From Clostridia bacterium (lineage in GTDB: Bacteria > Bacillota > Clostridia > UMGS1810): a DNA stretch of 64,000 bases. Position numbers and translations under genes: made by a program. Shown here one piece after another: positions 47,754 through 56,260 of this stretch (position 1 is its first letter; each line of letters starts with the position of its first letter). Location of the stretch: contig JAFSCF010000012.1 of the NCBI GenBank assembly GCA_017436905.1, positions 62,001 to 126,000 of the forward strand, given 5' to 3'. The notes under the pieces are model-generated. The model had not been told where the DNA came from, did no database searches, and was given only the letters and a program-made list of their open reading frames with translations.

Positions 47754-48947
47754 TCATCTACAAATAGTATCTATTTTTTCAATAAAATCATCAAATGTGG
47801 TGGTGAAAATATAGTTCATAATGAGTATATCGTCAACATCATATTTTTCTACAAGTTCGTCTACAGTTCCGTAGTATGAGCGGGGGTCTACCGCCAATAC
47901 GGTTGTGTAATTATTTGTAAGCAAAGGCAAAAGCGCATTTGCATAAGAGTCTTTTATAACAAGTACAGTTTTGCCATTTGGAACGTCTGTATTAATCTCG
48001 GCAAGCGAGTGGTCACCACCCATAAACACGCTATATTTAGGTGTACCCTCGGGCGCAACGTAAATTCTGCTGTTATACTCAACCACTTTGCCGTTTTCCA
48101 TTGTAGATGCTTTTACGGCATAGTTGGTATCGCCCTCAAACCACTCAATTGTATCGGGCTTATTTGCAAGGCTTGTGTCGTTTGCCTGATTATATAAAAA
48201 GCCTAAAAATCCGTCGGCAGTTTTAAGTTTTAAAGACGAGAGTTCTACAGGCGTATGCCCTGCCGCCTCTGCAAATTTACTATACGCAAGGTATGCACCC
48301 CTTTGAGTCCAGTGATGGTCTGTACGGAAATATATATAATCGCCTGCATTTTCTTTCATTACATCATATGCGTTTACTTTGACCACATCATCAGAAATCG
48401 CGCCGTAAATTCTGTCTATAGCAGTTTTCTGGCTGTCAGATGATTTTGCATAAATATCTGCCGCAAATTCAATCTGCGTAGGTATAAGCATAGAGTACAC
48501 ATTTGCTTTGCCCGAAAAAGTATCTGCATATTTATTAACCGCAGCAGCGTATGCCGCACCGCTTTCAGGTTTATCTTTGTATATCTCCATAATGCGGTCA
48601 CCAAGCACAAGCAAACGTGAACTTTCGTTACTCTCTCCACCTGCACCGAGGTCTTTTTTAACAGACACTATATTTCCAAAGTTTGTTTTAATTCCTTTGA
48701 ACTCATTCACTTTAGACGAAAATGCAGTGAACTTACTGCGCATACCAACGTTATCGGCAAGGTATTCTTCAAACTCACGGGAAAAAGTTCCCGAAAACAG
48801 CGTTTGTGAAGTTAGTTCGGGCATTTCTTTCAAAGTTCTGTTTTCGTTTACGGCACTTTGCTCGTCTTCAGGCATAACAACGCCTATAACAAAAAATGCA
48901 AGGAGCAATGCCACAAAAACTGAAATTGTAATCTTTGTTTTCATCAT
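47754..48947 (-). CDS. DHHW family protein (AlgX/AlgJ-like O-acyltransferase partner)
   Basis: A 397-residue protein with one N-terminal membrane anchor and an SGNH-type extracellular domain. The DHHW motif lies at residues 210-213 in FRTDHHWTQRGAYLAYSKFA, and VFMGGDHSLAEIN and LVIKDSYANALLPLL (Ser of the SGNH fold) follow. With the MBOAT protein upstream it fits a module that transfers acyl groups to an exported polymer. ATG 48947 or 48944. Confidence 0.88.
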   Translation of the reverse strand: MMKTKITISVFVALLLAFFVIGVVMPEDEQSAVNENRTLKEMPELTSQTLFSGTFSREFEEYLADNVGMRSKFTAFSSKVNEFKGIKTNFGNIVSVKKDLGAGGESNESSRLLVLGDRIMEIYKDKPESGAAYAAAVNKYADTFSGKANVYSMLIPTQIEFAADIYAKSSDSQKTAIDRIYGAISDDVVKVNAYDVMKENAGDYIYFRTDHHWTQRGAYLAYSKFAEAAGHTPVELSSLKLKTADGFLGFLYNQANDTSLANKPDTIEWFEGDTNYAVKASTMENGKVVEYNSRIYVAPEGTPKYSVFMGGDHSLAEINTDVPNGKTVLVIKDSYANALLPLLTNNYTTVLAVDPRSYYGTVDELVEKYDVDDILIMNYIFTTTFDDFIEKIDTICR

Positions 48948-48959
48948 AATGCTCCTTTC

Positions 48960-50354
48960 TTAAAATCTGAAATACAAAAACGGATTGTATGTGGAGCCTA
49001 CCAGTAAGGTGAAAGATATTATAAGTACAACCGCAACAAGCAACGGCGAGCATACCACGCCTACCGCAGGATGTTTTTCTGTAATTTTAAGATACAGATT
49101 TTTCGGGTACGGTGTTGACGATACAAAAAGCAGAACAAGCAGAAAAACATTAGATGCCAATGTTGAAAGCGCTGTTAAATCCACCAATGCTCCGTTAGCG
49201 CCGAATGCTGCTTTTAAAAACAACCATATACTGCTCATATCAGTAAAATAGAACAGAGTCCAGCCGAAGAAAATGATTATGCTGCTATATATAAGTCCAA
49301 CCGGTTTTGGCAATTTCATAAGTTTTCCGCCAAAAAGTTTCTTTTCCACAATAAGAAGAATTCCGTAATAAAGCCCCCAAAGGATAAAGTTCCAACTTGC
49401 ACCGTGCCAAAAGCCTGTGAGCATCCACACAACAAGGATATTGCGTATCTGGAGTTTTCTGTTGCCGCCAAGCGGGATATACACATAATCCCTGAAAAAA
49501 CTGCTGAGCGACATATGCCATCTGCGCCAAAATTCGGTTACACTTGTAGATATATAGGGGTAGTTAAAGTTCTCAAGAAATTTAAACCCGAAAAATCTGC
49601 CCATACCTATAGCCATATCGGAATATCCTGAAAAATCAAAATAAATCTGGAATGTATACATTATCATTCCAAGCCAAGCGCCAAGTACCGAGGCAGAGGT
49701 TAAATCTCCGCCGATTAACGATGTGGCAACTGAACCTGCGCTGTTTGCAAGTATAACCTTTTTAAACATACCCTGCGCAAACCGGTACACACCGTATTCA
49801 AAATCCTGTGCAGTAACGGTACGGTTATTAATCTGCTTGTCAATATCTGCATAGCGCACAATCGGGCCTGCAACAAGCTGAGGGAACATTGAAAGATACG
49901 TAAGATATTTAAGCGGAGATTTCTGCACGTTTGTATCGCCACGATACACATCAATTGTATACGAAATTGTCTGGAATGTGTAAAAAGATATTCCAAGCGG
50001 CAGAGAAAATCCGTTAAACGGAATATCAAGTCCAGTTATCATATTGATATTATCAACAATAAATCCCGAATATTTGAACACAAACAATATACCAAGGTTT
50101 ATTATAAGTGAAGAAAGCAACGCCGTCTTAGCCCGCCAATCCCCTCTGAATTTATCTATCACTCGGGCACAGGTATAGTCTACCATTGCACTGAAAACAA
50201 GCATCAGCACCCACACGGGCTCGCCCCATGAATAAAATATTAGCGATGATATAACCAATACGATATTTTTATACGTTAAGTTCTTTGACAAGTTATATGC
50301 CAAAAGTACCGTCGGCAAAAATATGCATAAAAAGAGTAAACTTGAAAATACCAT
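48960..50354 (-). CDS. MBOAT family O-acyltransferase (AlgI-like)
   Basis: A 464-residue protein with about ten membrane helices. YFDFSGYSDMAIGMGRFFGFKFLENFNYPY, TEFWRRWHMSLSSFFRDYVYIPLGGNR and the catalytic histidine in LTGFWHGASWNFILWG are the AlgI/DltB pattern. It moves acyl groups across the membrane for transfer by the DHHW partners. Between two DHHW genes in one operon, 15 and 12 bases from them. Confidence 0.93.
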   Translation of the reverse strand: MVFSSLLFLCIFLPTVLLAYNLSKNLTYKNIVLVISSLIFYSWGEPVWVLMLVFSAMVDYTCARVIDKFRGDWRAKTALLSSLIINLGILFVFKYSGFIVDNINMITGLDIPFNGFSLPLGISFYTFQTISYTIDVYRGDTNVQKSPLKYLTYLSMFPQLVAGPIVRYADIDKQINNRTVTAQDFEYGVYRFAQGMFKKVILANSAGSVATSLIGGDLTSASVLGAWLGMIMYTFQIYFDFSGYSDMAIGMGRFFGFKFLENFNYPYISTSVTEFWRRWHMSLSSFFRDYVYIPLGGNRKLQIRNILVVWMLTGFWHGASWNFILWGLYYGILLIVEKKLFGGKLMKLPKPVGLIYSSIIIFFGWTLFYFTDMSSIWLFLKAAFGANGALVDLTALSTLASNVFLLVLLFVSSTPYPKNLYLKITEKHPAVGVVCSPLLVAVVLIISFTLLVGSTYNPFLYFRF

Positions 50355-50369
50355 TATTCAAACTCCTTA

Positions 50370-51800
50370 TTATCTTACCATATCGAGTATTGACTGCCGT
50401 ATGCCGGTAGAGCCTACAGATACCGGATAATTGATAATCACCAAATCGTCAAAATGTGTAAAGTTATAAAAATCAACAAGGTTAAAACGTTCGGTATTGC
50501 CGCCAAATCCGTTGAACTTGCGGGGGTCTATCACGTAAACCTCCTGATAATTATTAAGCGCCCACGTAGCAAAAGCGTTACCAAACGACTCTTTAATTAT
50601 TACCAGTTTTTTGCCGTTGTTTACGTTTGTAACCATAACTGCAAGCGGGTTGTCGCCACCTATAAAGCATGAATATGAATTGAGTTTTGCAGAAACAGGA
50701 GATATGTTTGCAATTTTATCGGTCATATACATATCTCTGTACGCACACGCCTGAACATCAACTATTGGTATAAAACGCTCTAAAAGTTCAGGGTTGGCAC
50801 GGATTTTATCACTAAGAGGTGTGTCTTTTGTAAAATTGGCAAATGAGCCTACGTGCGTTTCAGAATTATTTGCCGTAAAAGCAGAAAGTTCGGGCACGCT
50901 CCAACCTTTATTTGCGGCATATGCCCTGTACGCATAGTATGCACCGCGCTGTGTCCAGTGGTGGTCGGTTGAAAAATATATTTTTTCGTCTGCGTGCTCC
51001 ATAAGCGGCTTAACTGCGTTTATGGGAGTTACGTTAATCGCAAGGTTCTGATAGATTGTTTTAATGCCGTCTGTCTGGTAAGGTGCCATTTCTTTCGGAG
51101 CGTAGAACTCACCCGATGTAGGCACTACGATATTATATGTTTTAACCAAAGGCAGCGCAGACGCAACAGCGTTTACCACGTTTGCATAGTTAACAGCATT
51201 TTCACCCGACAATCCCACTCGTTCAAAGGCAAATGTACCAGCCATAGTTACACCGCCTCCGTAGGCAATATCTTCATTTGGCAGTCGGTAATCGTCTGTA
51301 ACATATGTATTTAAAAGCAGATCACGTTTATTAAACTCGGTTTCAGTAAGTTTACCGTCTAAAGTAACATAAAATCCCGTAAGATCTGAAAACATAGCAA
51401 GGCTCATATACAGTTTATCATGATACACCATGGTAGGCAGGTCGTATTCAAATCTTTGCGGTCCAACCCACATAACAGGGCTGTTCATAATTATGTACGA
51501 AGTTACATTACTTTTAACCGCAACAGTTGCCGGAAGCGATGCATCCCACCCCAAAGTAAAACCGCACTTGGGCAGAATATCGTCTACAGGCATAAAGATA
51601 TTGGAATAATAAAGCAGAATATCGTCGGAAAGTTCATACGACACACCGTTTATATCAAACTTTTTTTCTTCAGCATAAAGAGCCAACACCTTACTTTCAG
51701 GGTCGGCAGATGTATGGTAAGCGGTGCTGGGCGACAAAAGCATTGCAACCGCCAGAAATACAACTGTTAAAATCTTAGCGATTTTTTCTTTGTTTTTCAT
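50370..51800 (-). CDS. DHHW family protein with an N-terminal copper-amine-oxidase-like stalk domain
   Basis: A 476-residue exported protein (signal or anchor at residues 8-26). Residues 47-148 (FDINGVSYELSDDILLYYSNIFMPVDDILPKCGFTLGWDASLPATVAVKSN) match the copper-amine-oxidase-like N-terminal domain that is often surface-attached in Clostridia. The DHHW domain follows, with the motif at residues 279-282 (FSTDHHWTQRGAYYAY), FIGGDNPLAVM and VIIKESFGNAFATW. First gene of the operon. This fusion is unusual. Confidence 0.87.
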   Translation of the reverse strand: MKNKEKIAKILTVVFLAVAMLLSPSTAYHTSADPESKVLALYAEEKKFDINGVSYELSDDILLYYSNIFMPVDDILPKCGFTLGWDASLPATVAVKSNVTSYIIMNSPVMWVGPQRFEYDLPTMVYHDKLYMSLAMFSDLTGFYVTLDGKLTETEFNKRDLLLNTYVTDDYRLPNEDIAYGGGVTMAGTFAFERVGLSGENAVNYANVVNAVASALPLVKTYNIVVPTSGEFYAPKEMAPYQTDGIKTIYQNLAINVTPINAVKPLMEHADEKIYFSTDHHWTQRGAYYAYRAYAANKGWSVPELSAFTANNSETHVGSFANFTKDTPLSDKIRANPELLERFIPIVDVQACAYRDMYMTDKIANISPVSAKLNSYSCFIGGDNPLAVMVTNVNNGKKLVIIKESFGNAFATWALNNYQEVYVIDPRKFNGFGGNTERFNLVDFYNFTHFDDLVIINYPVSVGSTGIRQSILDMVR

Positions 51801-51831
51801 CAGGTAAAATCCTTTCGCATATACTTTATTA

Positions 51832-51861
51832 ATTCTACCATATTCTGCGCTATTACGTCAA
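51832..51861 (-). promoter_or_regulatory. sigma-A promoter of the DHHW/MBOAT operon
   Basis: TTGACG and TAGAAT on the minus strand with an 18-bp spacer, about 30 bases before ATG 51800. Confidence 0.65.
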
Positions 51862-51913
51862 TTATTTACATAGAAAAAAATCAATAAAAATTAAGGTTTT
51901 TTTATCTGGATTA

Positions 51914-51942
51914 TTGCTACATATTTTATTTTGTGATAGAAT
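51914..51942 (+). promoter_or_regulatory. sigma-A promoter of the carboxypeptidase-like gene
   Basis: TTGCTA at 51914-51919 and TAGAAT at 51937-51942 with a 17-bp spacer. Confidence 0.55.
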
Positions 51943-51977
51943 TAAAATATCTACCAAACCGAAAGGAAAAAATTTTG

Positions 51978-53237
51978 ATGAACAAATCGATTTTAAAGTC
52001 ACTTTGCACAATTTTGATAATAATAACTCTTATTCCAACCGCTTTTGCAGACGAAATAAAGTTGGACGCAAAAAATGCAATACTTGTTGATATGCAAAAC
52101 TCTATGGTTTTGTACGATAAAAACAGCACAGAAATCATCCAACCCGCAGGATTTACAAAAATTGTTACCGCTATGGTGGTACTTGAAAATTGCGATGATT
52201 TAAGTCAGGTTATAGCCGCACCTAAAGACACAATTTCCAAATGCGATTTTTCGTTCGGTAATATGGGTATACTGGCAGAAGAGGAATTAAGCGCAAAAGC
52301 ATTGCTTGAAGGTATGCTTGTATATGATGCCGCAGAAGCAGCAGAAGTTCTTGCAGGATTTACATTTGGCAATTACGAAAAATTTATAGTTGCAATGAAC
52401 AATCTTGCAAAAGAAGCAGGTGCACAGAATACTGTTTTTAAAAACGCCGGCGGATATTATCACAAAGATCAACAGACAACTGTTGCTGATATTTCAAAAA
52501 TAGCGTTGTATGCCATGAAAAACGATGCGTTTGCCGAAATAGTAAAAAAAGGGATGGTGGAAATTAAGCCAACCAACAAATACCGCGATGTGCGATACCT
52601 TGCAAACACAAATATGTTTGTCGGCAGAACACGTTCGCTTGATTTTTATTCCGAAAGAGTTTTCGGCGTAAAAACATCGTATATGAAAGACCACGGCTAC
52701 GGAATATGCATAGCGTTTGAAAACAGCAAAGGCAAATTCTTGTGTGTAACAGCACAAGGAGCAGGTGCAGCCGCCGCACATACAGATGCGCAAACCATGC
52801 GTGAATACGTGGTTTCGGGATTTGTAAACGTAAAGATTGCCGACAAAGACGATATTATAGAAGAAGTAGAAGTGCCTAACGGAAAAACTTCGCACGTATT
52901 GCTTAAAACGGCTGATGAACTCTCTGTTCGCCTGCCGGTAGATTATGACGAATCAAAAATATTTCAGATGACCACAAAGGACAACAACCTGAGTGCCCCT
53001 ATTGAAAAAGATGAGGTTTTAGGTACACTCAGCGTATCTTACGACGGTAAAGAGGTCGGCAGTGTAGCGCTTATCGCATATGACAGTGTGGCGCACTCAG
53101 CCGGAAAAAGTGTGCAGATATTCTTTGAAAATATCTTTACATCTCCGTTTTTCTACCTGCCCGTTACAGTGCTTGTAATTTACTTTGCAATTATGGCATA
53201 CAAAGCTAACCGCAACAAAATACGCAGAAAAAAATGA
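51978..53237 (+). CDS. D-alanyl-D-alanine carboxypeptidase homologue lacking catalytic residues
   Basis: A 419-residue protein with a signal peptide (cut after about residue 24), a DacA/DacF-type S11 domain and, near residue 395, a C-terminal membrane helix (FYLPVTVLVIYFAIMAYKA). All three active-site motifs are altered: SxxK reads GFTK (residues 58-61, in QPAGFTKIVTAM), SxN reads DAA (residues 117-119), KTG reads KTS (232-234). Members of S11 need the Ser, so it should not cleave D-Ala; it may bind peptidoglycan or act as a scaffold. Divergent from the O-acylation operon. ATG 51978 follows AAAGGA. Confidence 0.85.
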   Translation: MNKSILKSLCTILIIITLIPTAFADEIKLDAKNAILVDMQNSMVLYDKNSTEIIQPAGFTKIVTAMVVLENCDDLSQVIAAPKDTISKCDFSFGNMGILAEEELSAKALLEGMLVYDAAEAAEVLAGFTFGNYEKFIVAMNNLAKEAGAQNTVFKNAGGYYHKDQQTTVADISKIALYAMKNDAFAEIVKKGMVEIKPTNKYRDVRYLANTNMFVGRTRSLDFYSERVFGVKTSYMKDHGYGICIAFENSKGKFLCVTAQGAGAAAAHTDAQTMREYVVSGFVNVKIADKDDIIEEVEVPNGKTSHVLLKTADELSVRLPVDYDESKIFQMTTKDNNLSAPIEKDEVLGTLSVSYDGKEVGSVALIAYDSVAHSAGKSVQIFFENIFTSPFFYLPVTVLVIYFAIMAYKANRNKIRRKK

Positions 53238-53248
53238 CATATAATGTG

Positions 53249-53277
53249 TTGACAATTATATAAATTCATTATATACT
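53249..53277 (+). promoter_or_regulatory. sigma-A promoter of acpP-rnc
   Basis: TTGACA at 53249-53254 and TATACT at 53272-53277 with a 17-bp spacer. Confidence 0.75.
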
Positions 53278-53312
53278 TAAACTTGTAATAATATCCATAA
53301 GGAGGTGAGCGC

Positions 53313-53543
53313 ATGGTATTTGAAAAAGTAAGAGATATTATTGTAGACCAACTCAATATAGACGAAGACGAAGTTGTTATGGAAGCGTCTTTTATAGACA
53401 CTCTCGGTGCAGACTCACTTGATTTGGTAGAACTTATGATAGCCATGGAAGAAGAATTTGAAATGACAATTCCCGAAGAGGACATTGACAAAATTTCAAC
53501 CGTAGGCAATGTAGTTGAATACATCGAATCACATTCTAAATAA
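53313..53543 (+). CDS. acpP: acyl carrier protein
   Basis: A 76-residue acidic helical protein with the phosphopantetheine site [19 protein letters not shown] (Ser in DSL near residue 36) and the end [16 protein letters not shown]. It carries acyl chains in fatty acid synthesis. GGAGGTG lies before ATG 53313. It pairs with rnc as in many Firmicutes. Confidence 0.96.
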   Translation: MVFEKVRDIIVDQLNIDEDEVVMEASFIDTLGADSLDLVELMIAMEEEFEMTIPEEDIDKISTVGNVVEYIESHSK

Positions 53544-53556
53544 TTTAAATTTATCT

Positions 53557-53578
53557 GCCCCCGTTTCCAATCGGGGGC
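53557..53578 (+). other. stem-loop between acpP and rnc
   Basis: GCCCCCG/CGGGGGC with an 8-base loop, followed by TGTATTTTAGG. It may weaken read-through into rnc, or set the mRNA ratio; the T-run is poor. Confidence 0.55.
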
Positions 53579-53596
53579 TGTATTTTAGGAGTTACA

Positions 53597-54286
53597 ATGA
53601 ATAATCTTCACGAACTGGAAAAAAAGTTAGGATATACTTTCAAAAATGCTGCTTTTCTGCGTGATGCGCTTACGCACCGTTCGTTTTTAAACGAATGTTC
53701 GAGCGAGGCACGTGTATGCAACGAGCGGTTGGAATTTTTGGGTGACGCTGTACTTGAGATAGCGGTGTCTGAGTATATATATAAAAATTATCCGGACCTC
53801 GGCGAGGGTAAAATGAGCCAGATTCGCTCTGTGGTAGTATGCGAAAGCGGTCTGTACGCATTTGCAAAAGAGATGAACATAGGCAAATTTATTTATATGG
53901 CTCACGGCGAGGACAGCAGCGGAGGCAGAGACAAACCATCTATCCTTTCGGACGCAATTGAAGCCATAATAGCGGCAGTATACCTTGATTCGGATTTTAA
54001 CACTGCTAAAGATTTTGTTATAAAGCATTTTGAAAAATATATTGTTTCTGCAATAAATAATAAAAAAAGCGATGATGACTACAAAAGCAGGCTTCAGGAA
54101 TACGCTCTTTCAAAAGCACACAAAATTGACTATATATTAATAAAAGAAAGCGGTCCCGACCACGAAAAAGTATTTACTGTAAAAGTGCTTTATAATGATG
54201 AAATCTCTTCAACAGGCACAGGCACAAGCAAGAAAAAAGCACAGCAGCAAGCCGCAAAGGCAATGCTTGAAATACTTAAATCATAA
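53597..54286 (+). CDS. rnc: ribonuclease III
   Basis: A 229-residue enzyme with the signature ERLEFLGDAVLEIAVSEYIY and the second metal region ILSDAIEAIIAAVYLDSDF, and a double-stranded RNA-binding domain (DDYKSRLQEYALSKAHKIDY...STGTGTSKKKAQQQAAKAML). It cuts rRNA precursors and other duplex RNA. Confidence 0.97.
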   Translation: MNNLHELEKKLGYTFKNAAFLRDALTHRSFLNECSSEARVCNERLEFLGDAVLEIAVSEYIYKNYPDLGEGKMSQIRSVVVCESGLYAFAKEMNIGKFIYMAHGEDSSGGRDKPSILSDAIEAIIAAVYLDSDFNTAKDFVIKHFEKYIVSAINNKKSDDDYKSRLQEYALSKAHKIDYILIKESGPDHEKVFTVKVLYNDEISSTGTGTSKKKAQQQAAKAMLEILKS

Positions 54287-54287
54287 T

Positions 54288-54348
54288 AAAAATACGTTAG
54301 CATCATCGTCTGTTTTAATTTTGCAGATTATGATACTAACGTATTTTT
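54288..54348 (+). terminator. intrinsic terminator of acpP-rnc
   Basis: AAAAATACGTTAG pairs with CTAACGTATTTTT (54288-54300 with 54336-54348) with T5 at the end. Confidence 0.7.
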
Positions 54349-54358
54349 GTTACACAGA

Positions 54359-54417
54359 AAAATAGCATTGCCCCTCACTGCACTTTTGCATATTTAGTTG
54401 CTGTGAGGGGCAATGCT
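54359..54417 (-). terminator. intrinsic terminator of the Na/Pi symporter gene
   Basis: Perfect 15-bp arms AGCATTGCCCCTCAC/GTGAGGGGCAATGCT (54364-54378 with 54403-54417), followed on the minus strand by ATTTTTC. Confidence 0.75.
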
Positions 54418-54438
54418 TATTATTTAAATTTTTATTAA

Positions 54439-56211
54439 TCAATAACCGAACGAACAGTATGTTGACATATATTCATCAACAAGGTGTTTGTACTCATCAG
54501 AATTCTTTGCATCAGAATTTTTAGAGTATTCGTGCGGGTCGAAAGACATTGTTTTAATTCTCTGCTCTGCCGCCATACCGATATTTGAGCAATGGTCCGA
54601 AATACGTTCCAGATTGTTTACAATATCTAAGAAAGCGATACCCGAATTAATATCACATTCCTGCTTGCTGAGTCTGTTTATATGATACTGACGCAGATTG
54701 CTCTTCAAAGCATCAATTACCGCCTCTAAAGGCTGAATTCTCATAGCAGCATCAATATCATTTTCTTTGTATGCTTTCATACAAAGTTTCATAATTTCTT
54801 CAACAGCGGCAATCATGTTTTTAAGTTCAACAACTGCATTGCTTGAAAATTTAATGTCGTTATTATACATATTCTCGGCAATTTCGCTAATGTTTAAAGC
54901 ATGGTCGCCAATACGTTCAATATCCATAATAGAGTGGAATATTCCCGACGAAGTATTATTTTCTTCTTCGGATAAATCGTGCTCGCTTACCTTAACCAGA
55001 TATTTAGTAATATCAGATTCTGCAATATCTATTACTTCTTCATTTTCGGCGATTTCTTCCATCCTTGATGCTACATTCTTATCTGCAGTAAACACAAGGT
55101 CTGTACAATCTTTAAATGTATTTATTGCCGCATCCATCATATTAACCATGGCTTTCATAGCCTGTGCGATAGCAACTGCGGGTGTCTGCAGAAATCTTTC
55201 ATCAAGCAGATTATGAGTGTCATCGTTTTTCTTACCTTTTTCAGGAACTACTATATAAGCAATTCTTACAAGTAATTTATAGAACGGTAAAAGAACGATT
55301 GCGTTCGTCACGTTAAACAATGTATGAAAATCTGCTATACCGCCGCGGGTAATTCCACCATCCCATCCGGGAATGCCTACAATTGCATTAAAACTATATA
55401 TAGCCACTGATGCAATTATTACACCGATTACGTTAAACGACAAATGTATTGCCGCAGTACGCTTAGCATTTTTAGTTGTACCAATACTTGAAAGTATTGC
55501 CGTTATACAAGTACCTATATTTTGACCGAGAATTATCGGCACGGCTGACGAAAACGTGATAAGTCCGCTTGCAGCAACCGCCTGAAGTATACCTACGGAT
55601 GCAGAAGAACTCTGGATAAGTGCTGTAACTAACGCACCTGTAAGTACGCCAAGGATTGGGTTTTTCCCCATAGCAACAAATGCGTCTGCAAGCCATGGCA
55701 TCTCTTTAAGTCCCGAAACTGCGTTTTCCATAAAATCCATACCTATGAAAAGCACACCGAAGCCCGCAAAAATCTGACCGATGTCTTTTGCTTTTTTGCT
55801 TTTTGCAAACATAATAAGACCAACACCGACTGCGATTGCTATAGGTGCCAGAACGTCAGGTTTGAAAAAAGACAACACACCGCTGCTTTGAATATCTGAA
55901 AGCCTGAGTATCTGCGCAGTAACGGTTGTACCTATGTTTGCACCCAATATAACGCCGACTGCCTGACCTAATGTCATAACGCCTGCGTTAACAAAACCTA
56001 CTACCATAACCGTGGTAGCCGAACTGCTCTGGATAAGTGCTGTAACTATAATACCCACCAGAACACCTTTAATAACGTTGCTTGTTAAAGCCTCAATAAT
56101 CTGCTGCATTTTTTTGCCGGCAGATTTTTCAAGTCCGTCGCCCATGGCGTTCATTCCGTAAAGGAACATACCAAGACCGCCGAACAAACTGATAACATTT
56201 TGAATATTCAT
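54439..56211 (-). CDS. Na/Pi cotransporter family protein with PhoU-like tail
   Basis: A 590-residue protein. The membrane half has two NptA repeats, each with the QSSSATT/QSSSAS motif (TALIQSSSATTVMVVGFVNAG and TALIQSSSASVGILQ), followed by a PhoU-like helical domain from about residue 350 (DIERIGDHALNISEIAENMY; LERISDHCSNIGMAAEQRI). It takes up phosphate with sodium or exports it. Terminator behind it; 49 bases downstream of glnN. Confidence 0.93.
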   Translation of the reverse strand: MNIQNVISLFGGLGMFLYGMNAMGDGLEKSAGKKMQQIIEALTSNVIKGVLVGIIVTALIQSSSATTVMVVGFVNAGVMTLGQAVGVILGANIGTTVTAQILRLSDIQSSGVLSFFKPDVLAPIAIAVGVGLIMFAKSKKAKDIGQIFAGFGVLFIGMDFMENAVSGLKEMPWLADAFVAMGKNPILGVLTGALVTALIQSSSASVGILQAVAASGLITFSSAVPIILGQNIGTCITAILSSIGTTKNAKRTAAIHLSFNVIGVIIASVAIYSFNAIVGIPGWDGGITRGGIADFHTLFNVTNAIVLLPFYKLLVRIAYIVVPEKGKKNDDTHNLLDERFLQTPAVAIAQAMKAMVNMMDAAINTFKDCTDLVFTADKNVASRMEEIAENEEVIDIAESDITKYLVKVSEHDLSEEENNTSSGIFHSIMDIERIGDHALNISEIAENMYNNDIKFSSNAVVELKNMIAAVEEIMKLCMKAYKENDIDAAMRIQPLEAVIDALKSNLRQYHINRLSKQECDINSGIAFLDIVNNLERISDHCSNIGMAAEQRIKTMSFDPHEYSKNSDAKNSDEYKHLVDEYMSTYCSFGY

Positions 56212-56260
56212 TCAGTAAACCTCCTGTCTCTTAGTCATTCGGAAGTTTTCTTCCAAATAC

